In this document: positions 38,943-47,640 of the stretch, one piece after another
How positions within the stretch are numbered: position 1 is the stretch's first letter
How the letters are laid out: every line of letters begins with the position of its first letter
Assembly (NCBI RefSeq): GCF_016654015.1
Contig: NZ_JAEPWM010000010.1
Coordinates: 145,773 to 209,772, forward strand
Origin: Ramlibacter ginsenosidimutans
GTDB lineage: Bacteria; Pseudomonadota; Gammaproteobacteria; Burkholderiales; Burkholderiaceae_C
Reading direction: 5' to 3'
DNA length: 64,000 bases
The notes under the pieces: model-generated
Databases searched by the model: none
What the model was told of the DNA's origin: nothing
What the model saw: only the letters and a program-made list of their open reading frames with translations
Program-made: the position numbers and the translations under genes

Positions 38943-40238
38943 ATGCCCGGATATTCCGACCCCGGATTCGACACGCTGGCCCTGCACGCCGGCGCCGCGC
39001 CCGACCCGACGACCGGCGCCCGCGCCGTCCCCATCCACCTCAGCACCTCCTTCGTCTTCGAGTCCAGCGACCATGCGGCGGCGCTGTTCAACCTGGAGCG
39101 CTCCGGGCACGTCTATTCGCGGATCAGCAACCCGACCAACGCGGTGCTCGAGCAGCGCGTGGCGGCACTCGAAGGGGGCATCGGCGCCATCACCACCGCC
39201 AGCGGCCAGGCGGCGCTGCACCTGTCCATCGCCACGCTCATGGGCGCCGGCGCGCACATCGTCGCCAGCACGGCGCTGTATGGCGGGTCGCAGAACCTGT
39301 TGCACTACACGCTGCGCCGCTTCGGCATCGAGACGACGTTCGTGAAGCCCGACGACATCGACGGCTGGCGCGCGGCGATCCGGCCCGAGACCCGGCTGCT
39401 GTTCGGGGAGACGGTCGGCAACCCCGGCCTCGACGTGCTGGACATCCCCACCGTGTCGCAGATCGCGCACGAGGCTGGCCTGCCCTTGCTGGTCGATTCG
39501 ACTTTCACCACCCCTTACCTGCAGAAGCCGCTGGACCTGGGCGCGGACCTCGTCTACCACTCGGCCACCAAGTTCCTCTCCGGCCACGGGACGGTGATCG
39601 GCGGCATCGTGGTGGACGGCGGCAGCTTCGACTGGGAACGCTCGGGCCGCTTCGCCGAGCTCACCGCGGCCTACGACGGCTTCCACGGCATGGTGTTCAG
39701 CGAGGAGTCCACGGTCGGCGCCTTCCTGCTGCGCGCGCGCCGCGAAGGCCTGCGCGACTTCGGCGCCAGCATGAGCCCGCACACGGCGTGGCTGATCCTG
39801 CAAGGGGTCGAGACGCTGTCCCTGCGCATGGACCGGCACATGGCGAACACGCGCAAGGTGGTGGAGTTCCTGGCCGCGCAGCCCTTCGTGGAGCGCGTGG
39901 GCCATCCCATGCTGGAGTCGCACCCCAGCCACGCGCTCGCGCAGAAGCTGCTGCCCAGGGGCGCCGGCTCCGTGTTCAGCTTCGACATGAAGGGCAGCCG
40001 CGAACAGGGCAAGCGCTTCATCGAAGCGCTGAAGCTGTTCAGCCACCTCGCGAACGTCGGCGACTGCCGCTCCCTCGTGATCCATCCGGCCAGCACCACA
40101 CATTTCCGCATGACGGACGAGGCGCTGCGCAACGCGGGCATCGGGCCCGGCACCATCCGCCTGTCCATCGGGCTGGAGGATCCGGACGACCTCATCGACG
40201 ACCTGAAGCGCGCGCTCAAGGCGGCCGAGAAGGCGTGA
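38943..40238 (+). CDS. O-acetylhomoserine sulfhydrylase (PLP, Cys/Met metabolism family)
   Basis: This is a 431-residue PLP enzyme of the Cys/Met gamma-family. PLP lysine is Lys210 in HSATKFLSGHG, and SRISNPTNAVLEQRVAALEGG is the usual PLP-phosphate loop region. Length and the DPTTGARAVPIHLSTSFVF start fit O-acetylhomoserine sulfhydrylase (MetY type), which makes homocysteine directly from O-acetylhomoserine and sulfide. An O-succinyl specificity cannot be ruled out. ATG 38943 follows an AGGAGAG site. The next gene starts 7 bases after its stop, so it is linked to the hydrolase and P450 genes. Confidence 0.9.
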   Translation: MPGYSDPGFDTLALHAGAAPDPTTGARAVPIHLSTSFVFESSDHAAALFNLERSGHVYSRISNPTNAVLEQRVAALEGGIGAITTASGQAALHLSIATLMGAGAHIVASTALYGGSQNLLHYTLRRFGIETTFVKPDDIDGWRAAIRPETRLLFGETVGNPGLDVLDIPTVSQIAHEAGLPLLVDSTFTTPYLQKPLDLGADLVYHSATKFLSGHGTVIGGIVVDGGSFDWERSGRFAELTAAYDGFHGMVFSEESTVGAFLLRARREGLRDFGASMSPHTAWLILQGVETLSLRMDRHMANTRKVVEFLAAQPFVERVGHPMLESHPSHALAQKLLPRGAGSVFSFDMKGSREQGKRFIEALKLFSHLANVGDCRSLVIHPASTTHFRMTDEALRNAGIGPGTIRLSIGLEDPDDLIDDLKRALKAAEKA

Positions 40239-40245
40239 GGCGGCC

Positions 40246-41058
40246 ATGGCGATGCTCCTGAACGTCCACGGCGCCAAGACCTTCTGCTACACGGGCGGCA
40301 AGCCCTTCGATCCCGCCAAGCCCACGGTGGTCTTCGTGCACGGGGTGCTCAACGACCACAGCGTGTGGATCCTGCAGACGCGGTACTTCGCGCACCACGG
40401 CTGGAACGTGCTCGCGCCCGACCTGCCCGGCCACTGCAAGAGCGAAGGCGAGCCGCCGAAGACGGTGGAAGAAGCGGCGGACTTCGTGCTGGCGCTGCTC
40501 GATGCCGCCGGCGTGCAGAAGGCCTCGCTGGTCGGCCACAGCTTCGGCTCGCTGGCCGTGCTGGAGGCAGCCGCGCGCGCGCCGGAGCGCGTCACGCACC
40601 TGGCGCTGGTCGGCACGGCGTTCCCGATGAAGGTCTCGCCTGCGCTGCTGGACAACTCGCTGAACGCGCCGATGAAGGCGATCGACCTGGTCAACGCCTA
40701 CTCGCACTCGACGCTGGCGCCGCCGCCCTCGGCGCTCGGTCCGGGCACCTGGTTGTACGGTGGCTCGCGGGCGTTGATGAAGCGCGTGCTGGCCAGCAAC
40801 ACCAAGGTGAACGTGTTCCACCGCGGCTTCGTCGCCTGCGACAGCTATGCGGGTGGCGAAGCCGCCATGGCGAAGGTGACCTGCCCCGTGCTGTTCCTGC
40901 TGGGGCGCTACGACGCGATGACACCGCCCAGGGCGGCGCATGCCTTGCAGCAGAAGGCGCGCACCGGCCGCACCGTGCTGGTGGACGGCGGCCACCAGAT
41001 GATGACGGAGGCGCCCGACGCCGTTCTCGTCGTGCTGCGCGACTTCCTGCGGGAGTAG
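40246..41058 (+). CDS. Alpha/beta hydrolase
   Basis: This alpha/beta-fold hydrolase has 270 residues with nucleophile Ser in the GHSFGS elbow, the oxyanion strand VVFVHGVLNDHSVW and the catalytic-type GRYDAMTPP and GGHQ C-terminal elements. Possible reactions are ester, lactone or haloalkane hydrolysis. It starts 7 bases after the sulfhydrylase stop and is followed 4 bases later by a P450, so these three genes form one operon. The substrate is unknown. Identity as an alpha/beta hydrolase is secure. Confidence 0.88.
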   Translation: MAMLLNVHGAKTFCYTGGKPFDPAKPTVVFVHGVLNDHSVWILQTRYFAHHGWNVLAPDLPGHCKSEGEPPKTVEEAADFVLALLDAAGVQKASLVGHSFGSLAVLEAAARAPERVTHLALVGTAFPMKVSPALLDNSLNAPMKAIDLVNAYSHSTLAPPPSALGPGTWLYGGSRALMKRVLASNTKVNVFHRGFVACDSYAGGEAAMAKVTCPVLFLLGRYDAMTPPRAAHALQQKARTGRTVLVDGGHQMMTEAPDAVLVVLRDFLRE

Positions 41059-41062
41059 CGGC

Positions 41063-42337
41063 ATGCAGGTCACGCAGCCGCTGACGCCGCAGCGCGTGCG
41101 GGAGATCGCCGCCGGCTTCGACCTGCGCGCGCTGCCGCCGGACTTCCACGCCAACCCCTACCCCGTGTACGCGGCGCTGCGCGCCAGCGAGCCGGTGCGC
41201 GCGATGCCCGACGGCTCGTGGTTCCTCACGCGCCATGCCGACCTGGTGGCGGTGTACCGCGACGCGCAGGTCTTCAGCTCGGACAAGAAGGTCGAATTCA
41301 CGCCCAAGTACGGCGCCGGTTCGCCCTTGCTGGAGCATCACACGACCAGCCTCGTGTTCAACGACCCGCCGCTGCACACGCGCGTGCGCAAGCTGATCAT
41401 GGGAGCCCTCACGCGCCGCGCGATCGCCGACATGGAGCCCGGACTGGTCACGCTGGTCGATCACCTGCTGGATGGCATCGCAGTGCGCGGCGGCGGCGAC
41501 CTGGTCGAGGACTTCGCCTCGGCGATTCCGGTGGAGATCATCGGCAACCTGCTGGACGTGCCGCATGCCGATCGCGCCCCCTTGCGCGGCTGGTCGCTCG
41601 CCATACTGGGTGCGCTGGAGCCGAAACTCACACCGGAGCAGGAGGAACTGGGCCAGCGCAGCGTGCGCGAGTTCCTGGACTACCTGCGCGTGCTGGTGGC
41701 CGAGCGCCGCCGGCATCCCGGCGACCCCGAGCACGACGTACTCACGCGCCTGATCCGGGGCGACGGCGCGGGCGAGCAACTGTCCGAGACGGAGCTGCTG
41801 CACAACTGCATCTTCATCCTCAACGCCGGCCACGAGACCACCACGAACCTCATTGGCAATGCCCTGGTCGCGCTGCAGGAGTGGCCGGCCGAGAAGGAGC
41901 GCCTGCTGGAGTCGATCGGACCGCATCCGGACTGGAACGCCCTGGAACCCTTGATGACGCTTGCGGTCGACGAGTTCCTGCGCTTCGAGTCGTCCAACCA
42001 GCTCGGCAACCGGCGCGCGCTGCGCTCCTGCCAAGTGGGCGGCGTGACGCTGCCCGAGGGCGCGCTGGTGACGCTGTGCATAGGCGCGGCGAACCGCGAC
42101 CCGGCGGTGTTCGCGAATCCGGAGATGCTGGACCTGCGGCGCGAGAACAACCGGCATCTCGCCTTCGGCTTCGGCGTGCACCAGTGCGCGGGCCTGAGCC
42201 TGGCGCGGCTGGAGGGCCGCATCGCGATCGGGCGATTCCTCGCGCGCTTCCCGGGCTATCGCCTCACCGGGACGCCCACGCGCGGCGGCCGGGCGCGGTT
42301 TCGCGGCTTCCTGCGGGCGCCCTTCGCCATCGCGTAG
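41063..42337 (+). CDS. Cytochrome P450
   Basis: This bacterial P450 of 424 residues is a soluble monooxygenase. The heme thiolate is Cys375 in FGFGVHQCAG. The I-helix oxygen-binding stretch is NAGHETTTN. An ExxR-like pair lies at about 302-305 (EFLRFE). Ferredoxin and reductase genes are not in the window, so the electron partner must be elsewhere. It is co-transcribed with an alpha/beta hydrolase. A catabolic or secondary hydroxylation role is possible, but the substrate cannot be predicted. Confidence 0.94.
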   Translation: MQVTQPLTPQRVREIAAGFDLRALPPDFHANPYPVYAALRASEPVRAMPDGSWFLTRHADLVAVYRDAQVFSSDKKVEFTPKYGAGSPLLEHHTTSLVFNDPPLHTRVRKLIMGALTRRAIADMEPGLVTLVDHLLDGIAVRGGGDLVEDFASAIPVEIIGNLLDVPHADRAPLRGWSLAILGALEPKLTPEQEELGQRSVREFLDYLRVLVAERRRHPGDPEHDVLTRLIRGDGAGEQLSETELLHNCIFILNAGHETTTNLIGNALVALQEWPAEKERLLESIGPHPDWNALEPLMTLAVDEFLRFESSNQLGNRRALRSCQVGGVTLPEGALVTLCIGAANRDPAVFANPEMLDLRRENNRHLAFGFGVHQCAGLSLARLEGRIAIGRFLARFPGYRLTGTPTRGGRARFRGFLRAPFAIA

Positions 42338-42338
42338 C

Positions 42339-42396
42339 GGCGCCCGCCACGCGTCGGTCCATCGCTTGGCGCCCGCCACGCGCCCGTCCATCGCTG
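42339..42396. repeat. Tandem 29-bp duplication after the P450 gene
   Basis: Unit 1 (42339-42367) and unit 2 (42368-42396) share GGCGCCCGCCACGCG then GTCCATCGCT, with a few mismatches. It starts two bases after the P450 stop and runs into the GTAGGCTGG-family element. Confidence 0.75.
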
Positions 42397-42549
42397 GGGT
42401 TCACTTCGTTCACCGCCAGCCTACGGAACCGGGACCCCGGGCTTTCGTAGGCTGGCGGTGAGCGCCAGCGAACCCCAGCGTTTACAGCACCATGGAAGCC
42501 GGGTTCCGGGCTTTCGTAGGCTTGCGGTGAGCGCCAGCGAACCCCAGCG
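42392..42549. repeat. Palindromic repeat cluster, GTAGGCTGG family (copies 3 and 4)
   Basis: Copy 3 is an inverted pair: CGCTGGGGTT...CCAGCCTAC (42392-42424) and GTAGGCTGGCGG...GAACCCCAGCG (42447-42480). Copy 4 (42516-42549) is a further right-hand half, so the right half is present twice. The 54-bp direct duplication is 42437-42490 and 42506-42559, and its second copy includes the last codons of the YihY gene. Confidence 0.85.
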
Positions 42550-42550
42550 T

Positions 42551-43753
42551 CTACAGCACGTCCGCCAGCGACAGCGCCGTGAGATGCCCGCTTTGCCACA
42601 GCCGCGCCGTTGCGCCCTCCCTGGGCACCAGCAGCTGCTGCATCAGCGGCTCCAGCGCGGTGGACCGCGGGTCGGCAAGCAGCACGTAGCGCGTGCCGTC
42701 GTCGTCCTGGACTTCGTTCACGCGGCCGATCCAGTCCAGTTGCACCAGCGTCTCCAGCACCGGCTCGAGCTGCAGCGCGTCCACCTCCATGGCCGCCGCG
42801 AGCTCGCTCGCACTGAGTCCCTTGCGCGCCGTCGGGCGCGCAGTCTGCAGGTGGCCCAGGATCTCCAGCGCCAGCTGGAACTGCCAGCCGTGCCCCGCCG
42901 GCCGGCGGCGCGGGCCGGCGAGCAGGCTGGGCAGGTAGGCCGTGATGACGGCCCCCAGCAGCACGATCACCCAGGTGATGTAGATCCAGACCAGCAGGAT
43001 GGGAAAGGTGGCAAAGGCGCCGTACACCATCGAGTAGGTCGGCACCGTGCCGATGTACCAGGCCAGCACGCGCTTGGCGATCTCGATGCCGATGGCCGCG
43101 AACGTGCCACCGGCGATGGCATGCGCCCGCCGCACCGGCGTGTTCGGCACGTAGCGATAGAGCGCGGCGTAGGCTGCGGCCAGCGCCGCGAACTGCAGCA
43201 GGTTCAGCAGCAGGGCGACCACGTGCGGCAGCGCCGAGAAGATGCCGCGGCCCGCCGAGGCGAGATAGGAGGTGCTGGCCAGGCTCACGGCCAGCAGCAC
43301 CGGGCCCAGCGTGATCACCGCCCAGTAGATCAGCACGCGCTGGCCGAAGGGCCGCGGGCGGCGCACCCGCCAGATGTTGTTCAGGGTGCGGTCGATCGTC
43401 AGCACCAGCGCGATGGCGCTCACGATCAGCGCGGCGAACCCGAGGCCGCCGAGACGGCTGGCCTTGCCGGCGAACTGCGTGAGGTACCCCAGCACCTGGC
43501 GGGAGATCGCATCGGGCACCAGGCTCTGCACCAGCCAGGACTGCAAATTGGCCTGCAGCTTCCCGAACATAGGAAAGGCCGTGAAGATCGCCAGCGCCAC
43601 GGTGAAGAAGGGGACCAGCGCGATGGTGGTCGTGAAGGTGAGGCTGCTCGCCGAGAGGCCCAGCCGGTCCTCGCGGAAGCGCTCGCGCAGCATCTGCGCC
43701 GTGGGCACCCAGGGAAAGCGGGCGAGGTCGGCGGCGAGCTGGCGGAGATTCAT
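42551..43753 (-). CDS. YihY/BrkB family inner membrane protein
   Basis: This 400-residue protein has six or seven predicted helices and the YihY family core (SLTFTTTIALVPFFTVALAIFTAFPMFG, then GFAALIVSAIALVLTIDRTLNNIWRV and WIYITWVIVLLGAVITAYLPSL). The family was once called ribonuclease BN, but that label is not valid for these proteins. The C-terminal cytoplasmic part has a winged-helix-like region (GLSASELAAAMEVDALQLEPVLETLVQLDWI). Function remains uncertain. It is divergent from the DUF2069 gene with a gap of eight bases. Confidence 0.9.
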   Translation of the reverse strand: MNLRQLAADLARFPWVPTAQMLRERFREDRLGLSASSLTFTTTIALVPFFTVALAIFTAFPMFGKLQANLQSWLVQSLVPDAISRQVLGYLTQFAGKASRLGGLGFAALIVSAIALVLTIDRTLNNIWRVRRPRPFGQRVLIYWAVITLGPVLLAVSLASTSYLASAGRGIFSALPHVVALLLNLLQFAALAAAYAALYRYVPNTPVRRAHAIAGGTFAAIGIEIAKRVLAWYIGTVPTYSMVYGAFATFPILLVWIYITWVIVLLGAVITAYLPSLLAGPRRRPAGHGWQFQLALEILGHLQTARPTARKGLSASELAAAMEVDALQLEPVLETLVQLDWIGRVNEVQDDDGTRYVLLADPRSTALEPLMQQLLVPREGATARLWQSGHLTALSLADVL

Positions 43754-43761
43754 CGCTCGCT

Positions 43762-44130
43762 ATGATGCCATTGCCCATGCAGAGTCCCGAAGTCGCCGTT
43801 CCTCCCGCCGTCGAAGCCACCCGCTGGATCGCCTTCGCGAGCCTGCTGGGCCTGATCGTCCTCAGCCTCGCCTGGGAGCTGTGGCTGCCCGCCCGTCCCA
43901 GCCTGTGGGTCGTGAAGGTGCTGCCCTTGTGCATCCCGGTCACCGGCCTGCTGAAGCGCCGCATGTACACCTACCGCTGGGTGAGCCTGCTGGTGTGGCC
44001 CTATTTCCTGGAAGGCGTGGTCCGCGCGAACGAGGGCTGGCCCGCCGCGCTGGAAATCGCGTTGTCCCTCATCCTCTTTGCTGCCTGCGGCATGCACGTG
44101 CGCCTGCGGCTGCGGAGCGTCAAGTCATGA
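43762..44130 (+). CDS. DUF2069 family small membrane protein
   Basis: The protein has 122 residues and about four transmembrane helices (IAFASLLGLIVLSLAWELWL, VLPLCIPVTGLLK, WVSLLVWPYFLEGVV, ALEIALSLILFAACG). The RMYTYRWVSLLVWPYFLEG segment is typical of DUF2069. Its function is not known. Several in-frame ATGs (43762, 43765, 43777) are possible; the first is listed and the ribosome site is weak for all. Its stop overlaps the start of the FAD-linked oxidase in ATGA, so they are coupled. Confidence 0.82.
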   Translation: MMPLPMQSPEVAVPPAVEATRWIAFASLLGLIVLSLAWELWLPARPSLWVVKVLPLCIPVTGLLKRRMYTYRWVSLLVWPYFLEGVVRANEGWPAALEIALSLILFAACGMHVRLRLRSVKS

Positions 44131-45542
44131 ACGAACAAGTCCTCACGCAACTGCGCGCCGCCGTCGGCGCGCCCAACGTCCTCACCGAGGGCGACCTCAC
44201 GCCCTGGGAGCAGGACTGGCGCAAGCGCACGCGGGGCAAGGCGCTGGCCGTGGTGCGCCCCGGCTCCACCGAGGAAGTCGCGGCGGTCGTGCGCGCCAGC
44301 GCCGCCGCCGGCACGCCGATCGTGCCGCAGGGCGGCAACACCGGACTGGTGGTGGGCGGCGTGCCGGACGCCTCGGGCCGCGAAGTCGTCCTGAGCCTCA
44401 CGCGCATGAACAAGGTGCGCGCGATCGACCGGGACAACCTCACGATGACCGTCGACGCGGGCTGCGTGCTGCAGAACCTGCAGCAGGCCGCGGACGACGC
44501 CGGCCTGCTCTTTCCGCTCAGCCTCGCCGCCGAGGGCAGTTGCACCATCGGCGGCAATCTCGCCACCAACGCCGGCGGCACGCAGGTGCTGCGCTACGGC
44601 AACACGCGCGAGCTGTGCCTGGGACTCGAGGTGGTCACCGCACAAGGCGAGGTGTGGAACGGCCTCACGGGCCTGCGCAAGGACAACACGGGCTACGACC
44701 TGCGCGACCTGTTCATCGGCAGCGAGGGCACGCTGGGCGTGATCACCGGCGCGACGATGAAGCTCTATCCGCGACCCGCCGCGCGCGTCACCGCTTGGGC
44801 GGCGGTGCCGTCGATGGAATCAGCCGTGCGCCTGCTGGGGCTCGCGCTGCAGCAGCTCGGCGCCGGGCTCACCGGCTTCGAGGTCATGGGCCAGTTCGCC
44901 CTCAGCCTGGCGGACAAGCACTACCCGCAGCTGCGCGTGCCGCTGTTCCGCGACCATCCGTATTGCGTGCTGCTGGAGAACTCGGACCAGGAGTCGGAGG
45001 AGCACGCACGCGGCCGCTTCGAACACCTGCTCGAAGCCGCGCTCGCCGACGGCTGCGTGGCCGACGCGGTGGTGGCCGAGAACATCGCGCAGGCGCGCGG
45101 GCTGTGGCACATCCGCGAATCGATTCCGCTGGCGCAGGCCGACGAAGGCCTGAACATCAAGCACGACATCTCGCTGCCGGTGTCGCGCATCCCGGTCTTC
45201 TGCGCCGAGACCGACGCGCTGCTGCAGCGGCAGATCCCGGGCGTGCGCCTGGTGAACTTCGGCCACCTGGGCGACGGCAACCTGCACTACAACGTGCAGG
45301 CGCCCGCGGGCGGCGACATGAAGGCCTTCCTGCGCGACCACGAGGAGCAGGTGAACACGCTGGTGTACGACCAGGTCAAGCGCTTCGAGGGTTCGATCTC
45401 GGCGGAGCACGGCATCGGCGCGCTGAAGGCGGCCAAGCTGCCGGAGTACAAGTCGAAGGTGGCGATCGGCTTGATGCGGGCGCTGAAGCAGGCGCTGGAT
45501 CCGGGGAACGTCCTGAATCCGGGACGGGTGCTTTCGGTGTGA
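44127..45542 (+). CDS. FAD-linked 2-hydroxyacid dehydrogenase (GlcD/D-LDH type)
   Basis: This flavoenzyme of 471 residues belongs to the VAO/FAD-linked oxidase family. FAD motifs are VPQGGNTGLVVGGVPD and GTLGVITGATMKL, and the C-terminal HXH-type region has NFGHLGDGNLHYNV and SISAEHGIGALKAAKL. This pattern suggests D-2-hydroxyglutarate, D-lactate or glycolate-type oxidation. The glycolate oxidase partner subunits GlcE/GlcF are absent here, so a single-subunit D-2-hydroxyacid dehydrogenase is more likely. The start codon overlaps the DUF2069 stop. Confidence 0.9.
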   Translation: MNEQVLTQLRAAVGAPNVLTEGDLTPWEQDWRKRTRGKALAVVRPGSTEEVAAVVRASAAAGTPIVPQGGNTGLVVGGVPDASGREVVLSLTRMNKVRAIDRDNLTMTVDAGCVLQNLQQAADDAGLLFPLSLAAEGSCTIGGNLATNAGGTQVLRYGNTRELCLGLEVVTAQGEVWNGLTGLRKDNTGYDLRDLFIGSEGTLGVITGATMKLYPRPAARVTAWAAVPSMESAVRLLGLALQQLGAGLTGFEVMGQFALSLADKHYPQLRVPLFRDHPYCVLLENSDQESEEHARGRFEHLLEAALADGCVADAVVAENIAQARGLWHIRESIPLAQADEGLNIKHDISLPVSRIPVFCAETDALLQRQIPGVRLVNFGHLGDGNLHYNVQAPAGGDMKAFLRDHEEQVNTLVYDQVKRFEGSISAEHGIGALKAAKLPEYKSKVAIGLMRALKQALDPGNVLNPGRVLSV

Positions 45543-45577
45543 GAAGGCAGCAGCCCAGCCCCTGAGATAATCTGGCC

Positions 45578-46393
45578 ATGACGACGTCCCGCCCCGTCCG
45601 TTCGCAGTACGAGGATTTCATGCGCCATGTGTACACGCATGGCACGCCCAAGACCGACCGCACCGGCACCGGGACGCGCAGCGTCTTCGGCTACCAGATG
45701 CGCTTCGACCTGAGCGAGGGCTTTCCCCTCGTCACGACGAAGAAGGTGCACCTGAAGTCCATCATCCACGAGCTGCTGTGGTTCCTGGAAGGCTCCAGCG
45801 ACAACAACAAGCTGCGTGAGCGCGGCGTGACGATCTGGGACGAATGGGCGCGTCCCGACGGCGACCTCGGTCCCGTGTATGGCGTCCAGTGGCGCAGCTG
45901 GCCGACGCCCGACGGCGGCACCATCGACCAGATCGCCGAGGCCGTGAAGACCATCAAGACCAATCCGGACTCGCGCCGCATCATCGTGAGCGCCTGGAAC
46001 GTCGCCGACATCCCGAAGATGGCCCTCGCGCCGTGCCACGCGTTCTTCCAGTTCTACGTGGCCGACGGCAAGCTCTCGTGCCAGCTGTACCAGCGCAGTG
46101 CGGACATCTTCCTGGGCGTGCCTTTCAACATCGCCAGCTATGCACTGCTCACGCACATGATGGCGCAGCAGTGCGACCTGGCCGCAGGCGACTTCATCTG
46201 GACCGGCGGCGACTGCCACATCTACAGCAACCACCACGAGCAGGTGGAGCTGCAACTGAGCCGCCAGCCCTACCCATATCCGACGCTGCACATCAAGCGC
46301 AAGCCCCCGTCCATCTTCGACTACCAGTACGAGGACTTCGAGGTGCTGGATTACCAGTGTCACGGCGCGATCAAGGCGCCGGTGGCCGTCTGA
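45578..46393 (+). CDS. thyA: Thymidylate synthase
   Basis: This 271-residue enzyme methylates dUMP with 5,10-methylene-THF to form dTMP and dihydrofolate. Catalytic Cys153 is in APCHAFFQF. Other signatures are [33 protein letters not shown] and [17 protein letters not shown]. It is downstream of the flavoenzyme by 35 bases and about 4.1 kb from folA, whose product regenerates tetrahydrofolate after this reaction. Length and motifs are standard. Confidence 0.97.
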   Translation: MTTSRPVRSQYEDFMRHVYTHGTPKTDRTGTGTRSVFGYQMRFDLSEGFPLVTTKKVHLKSIIHELLWFLEGSSDNNKLRERGVTIWDEWARPDGDLGPVYGVQWRSWPTPDGGTIDQIAEAVKTIKTNPDSRRIIVSAWNVADIPKMALAPCHAFFQFYVADGKLSCQLYQRSADIFLGVPFNIASYALLTHMMAQQCDLAAGDFIWTGGDCHIYSNHHEQVELQLSRQPYPYPTLHIKRKPPSIFDYQYEDFEVLDYQCHGAIKAPVAV

Positions 46394-46468
46394 GCGAACG
46401 AAGGTAGGGGTGATCTGCGACCGCGTCGCAACTGCAGGGCGCGAACCGGCCTGGCCGCCCCGTTGCGA

Positions 46469-46924
46469 TCAGCGCGGTGAGTTCGCAGGCGCCGTGCCCG
46501 CGGGCATCTTCCGCGCCCGCGGCGCATCAGCCTGCCGGCCCTTGTCGCGGAACACGATGAGCGCATTCATCAGGAAGTTCGCGGAAAAGGCGACGCCGAT
46601 GCCCACGATCTTGGCGAGCACGGGCGCAACCGGCAGCAGGGTCGCGACCGCCCAGGTCACGCCCGCGTTGATGGCCAGCCCCACCGTGGCGAACGCCAGG
46701 AACATCGCCGCCCGGCGCAGCGAACGCCAGTCGCTGCCGAACACCCACGCGGACGTCAGCGTGTAGTTGACCACCGCCGCGAGCAGGAAGCTCGCCACGG
46801 CCGGCGCCAGCACGCTTCCCATGTGTTGCGCGAGCAGGTGGAAGCCCGTCACGTCCACCACGGCCGCGATGCCGCCGGTGACGAAGTAGCGGGCCGCTTG
46901 GGTCGTGAGGTGCGGCCGCATCAT
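46469..46924 (-). CDS. GtrA family membrane protein
   Basis: This small protein of 151 residues has four transmembrane helices (FVTGGIAAVVDVTGFHLLA, FLLAAVVNYTLTSAWVF, AAMFLAFATVGLAINAGVTW, IVGIGVAFSANFLMNALIVF). GtrA proteins are thought to flip or recruit polyprenyl-phosphate-linked sugars; the mycobacterial relative Rv3789 works with lipid-linked arabinose. The start ATG at 46924 overlaps the HAD stop (ATGA). It is the last gene of the operon and carries a basic C-terminal tail. The function is inferred from family and context. Confidence 0.88.
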   Translation of the reverse strand: MMRPHLTTQAARYFVTGGIAAVVDVTGFHLLAQHMGSVLAPAVASFLLAAVVNYTLTSAWVFGSDWRSLRRAAMFLAFATVGLAINAGVTWAVATLLPVAPVLAKIVGIGVAFSANFLMNALIVFRDKGRQADAPRARKMPAGTAPANSPR

Positions 46925-47640
46925 CCCGCAAGGACCTGCATGCCGGGCGCCGCCTGCGGCGCCAGCAGCGGCTGGAACACCGGATCGTCGAAGCGGCGGA
47001 AGGTCGCCACTCTCGCATCCGGCTTGCGTGTGCGGATCAGCGCCTGCACGCCGGCCTGCCAGGCCACCGCGGCGTCGCGGTCGATCCGGTCGCCGATCAT
47101 CAGCGCGCGGGAAGCCGGCACGCCTGTGCGTTCCAGGATGGCGCGCAGGCCGGTGGGGTTCGGCTTCAGGGCGCCGATCTCCGCATCGGTGGCGCTCACC
47201 ACCGGGTGCGCCTGCAGTCCGAGCGCCGCCAACTTTGCCGCCGCCGGGTAGTCGGAAAGCACGGCCACCTGCTTGCCCGCCGCCCGCAGCGCGTCGAACA
47301 GCCGGTCGACGTGGGGATAGCGGCAGGCGGCCAGCAAGGGCAGCGGCCGCTGCTCCATCCATTCGCCCACCAGCGCCCGAACCTCGTCCGCCGTGCAGCC
47401 CGCGTGGCCCGCAGTACGGGTGTACTGCAGCTCATCGAACTCGGGCGGCTGCTCGTCCCCCAGGTCCTCCCGGACGTTGCGGAAGGCGCGCAGGATGCGC
47501 AGCGTGCGGGTGCTGCGCCGCGCCGCCGCGTCCAGCAGCAGGCGGCCCAGCATGGCGCGGCGAAGGCGACTCGCATCGTAGAGCGTGCCGTCGACGTCGA
47601 ACACCGCCAGGTCGATGCGGTCCCAATCGATGGCTTGCAT
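46921..47640 (-). CDS. HAD family phosphatase
   Basis: This hydrolase of 239 residues has the Asp nucleophile motif DVDGTLYD near the N-terminus, the motif II-type VAVLSDYP and a C-terminal GDRIDRDAAVAW motif. It is in the phosphatase group with a helical cap. In this operon, between a UbiA-type transferase and GtrA, a plausible job is removing the 5-phosphate from a lipid-linked phosphoribose, the step done by Rv3807c-type enzymes in mycobacteria. That is inference; other HAD substrates are possible. Start and stop both overlap neighbours by four bases. Confidence 0.88.
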   Translation of the reverse strand: MQAIDWDRIDLAVFDVDGTLYDASRLRRAMLGRLLLDAAARRSTRTLRILRAFRNVREDLGDEQPPEFDELQYTRTAGHAGCTADEVRALVGEWMEQRPLPLLAACRYPHVDRLFDALRAAGKQVAVLSDYPAAAKLAALGLQAHPVVSATDAEIGALKPNPTGLRAILERTGVPASRALMIGDRIDRDAAVAWQAGVQALIRTRKPDARVATFRRFDDPVFQPLLAPQAAPGMQVLAG

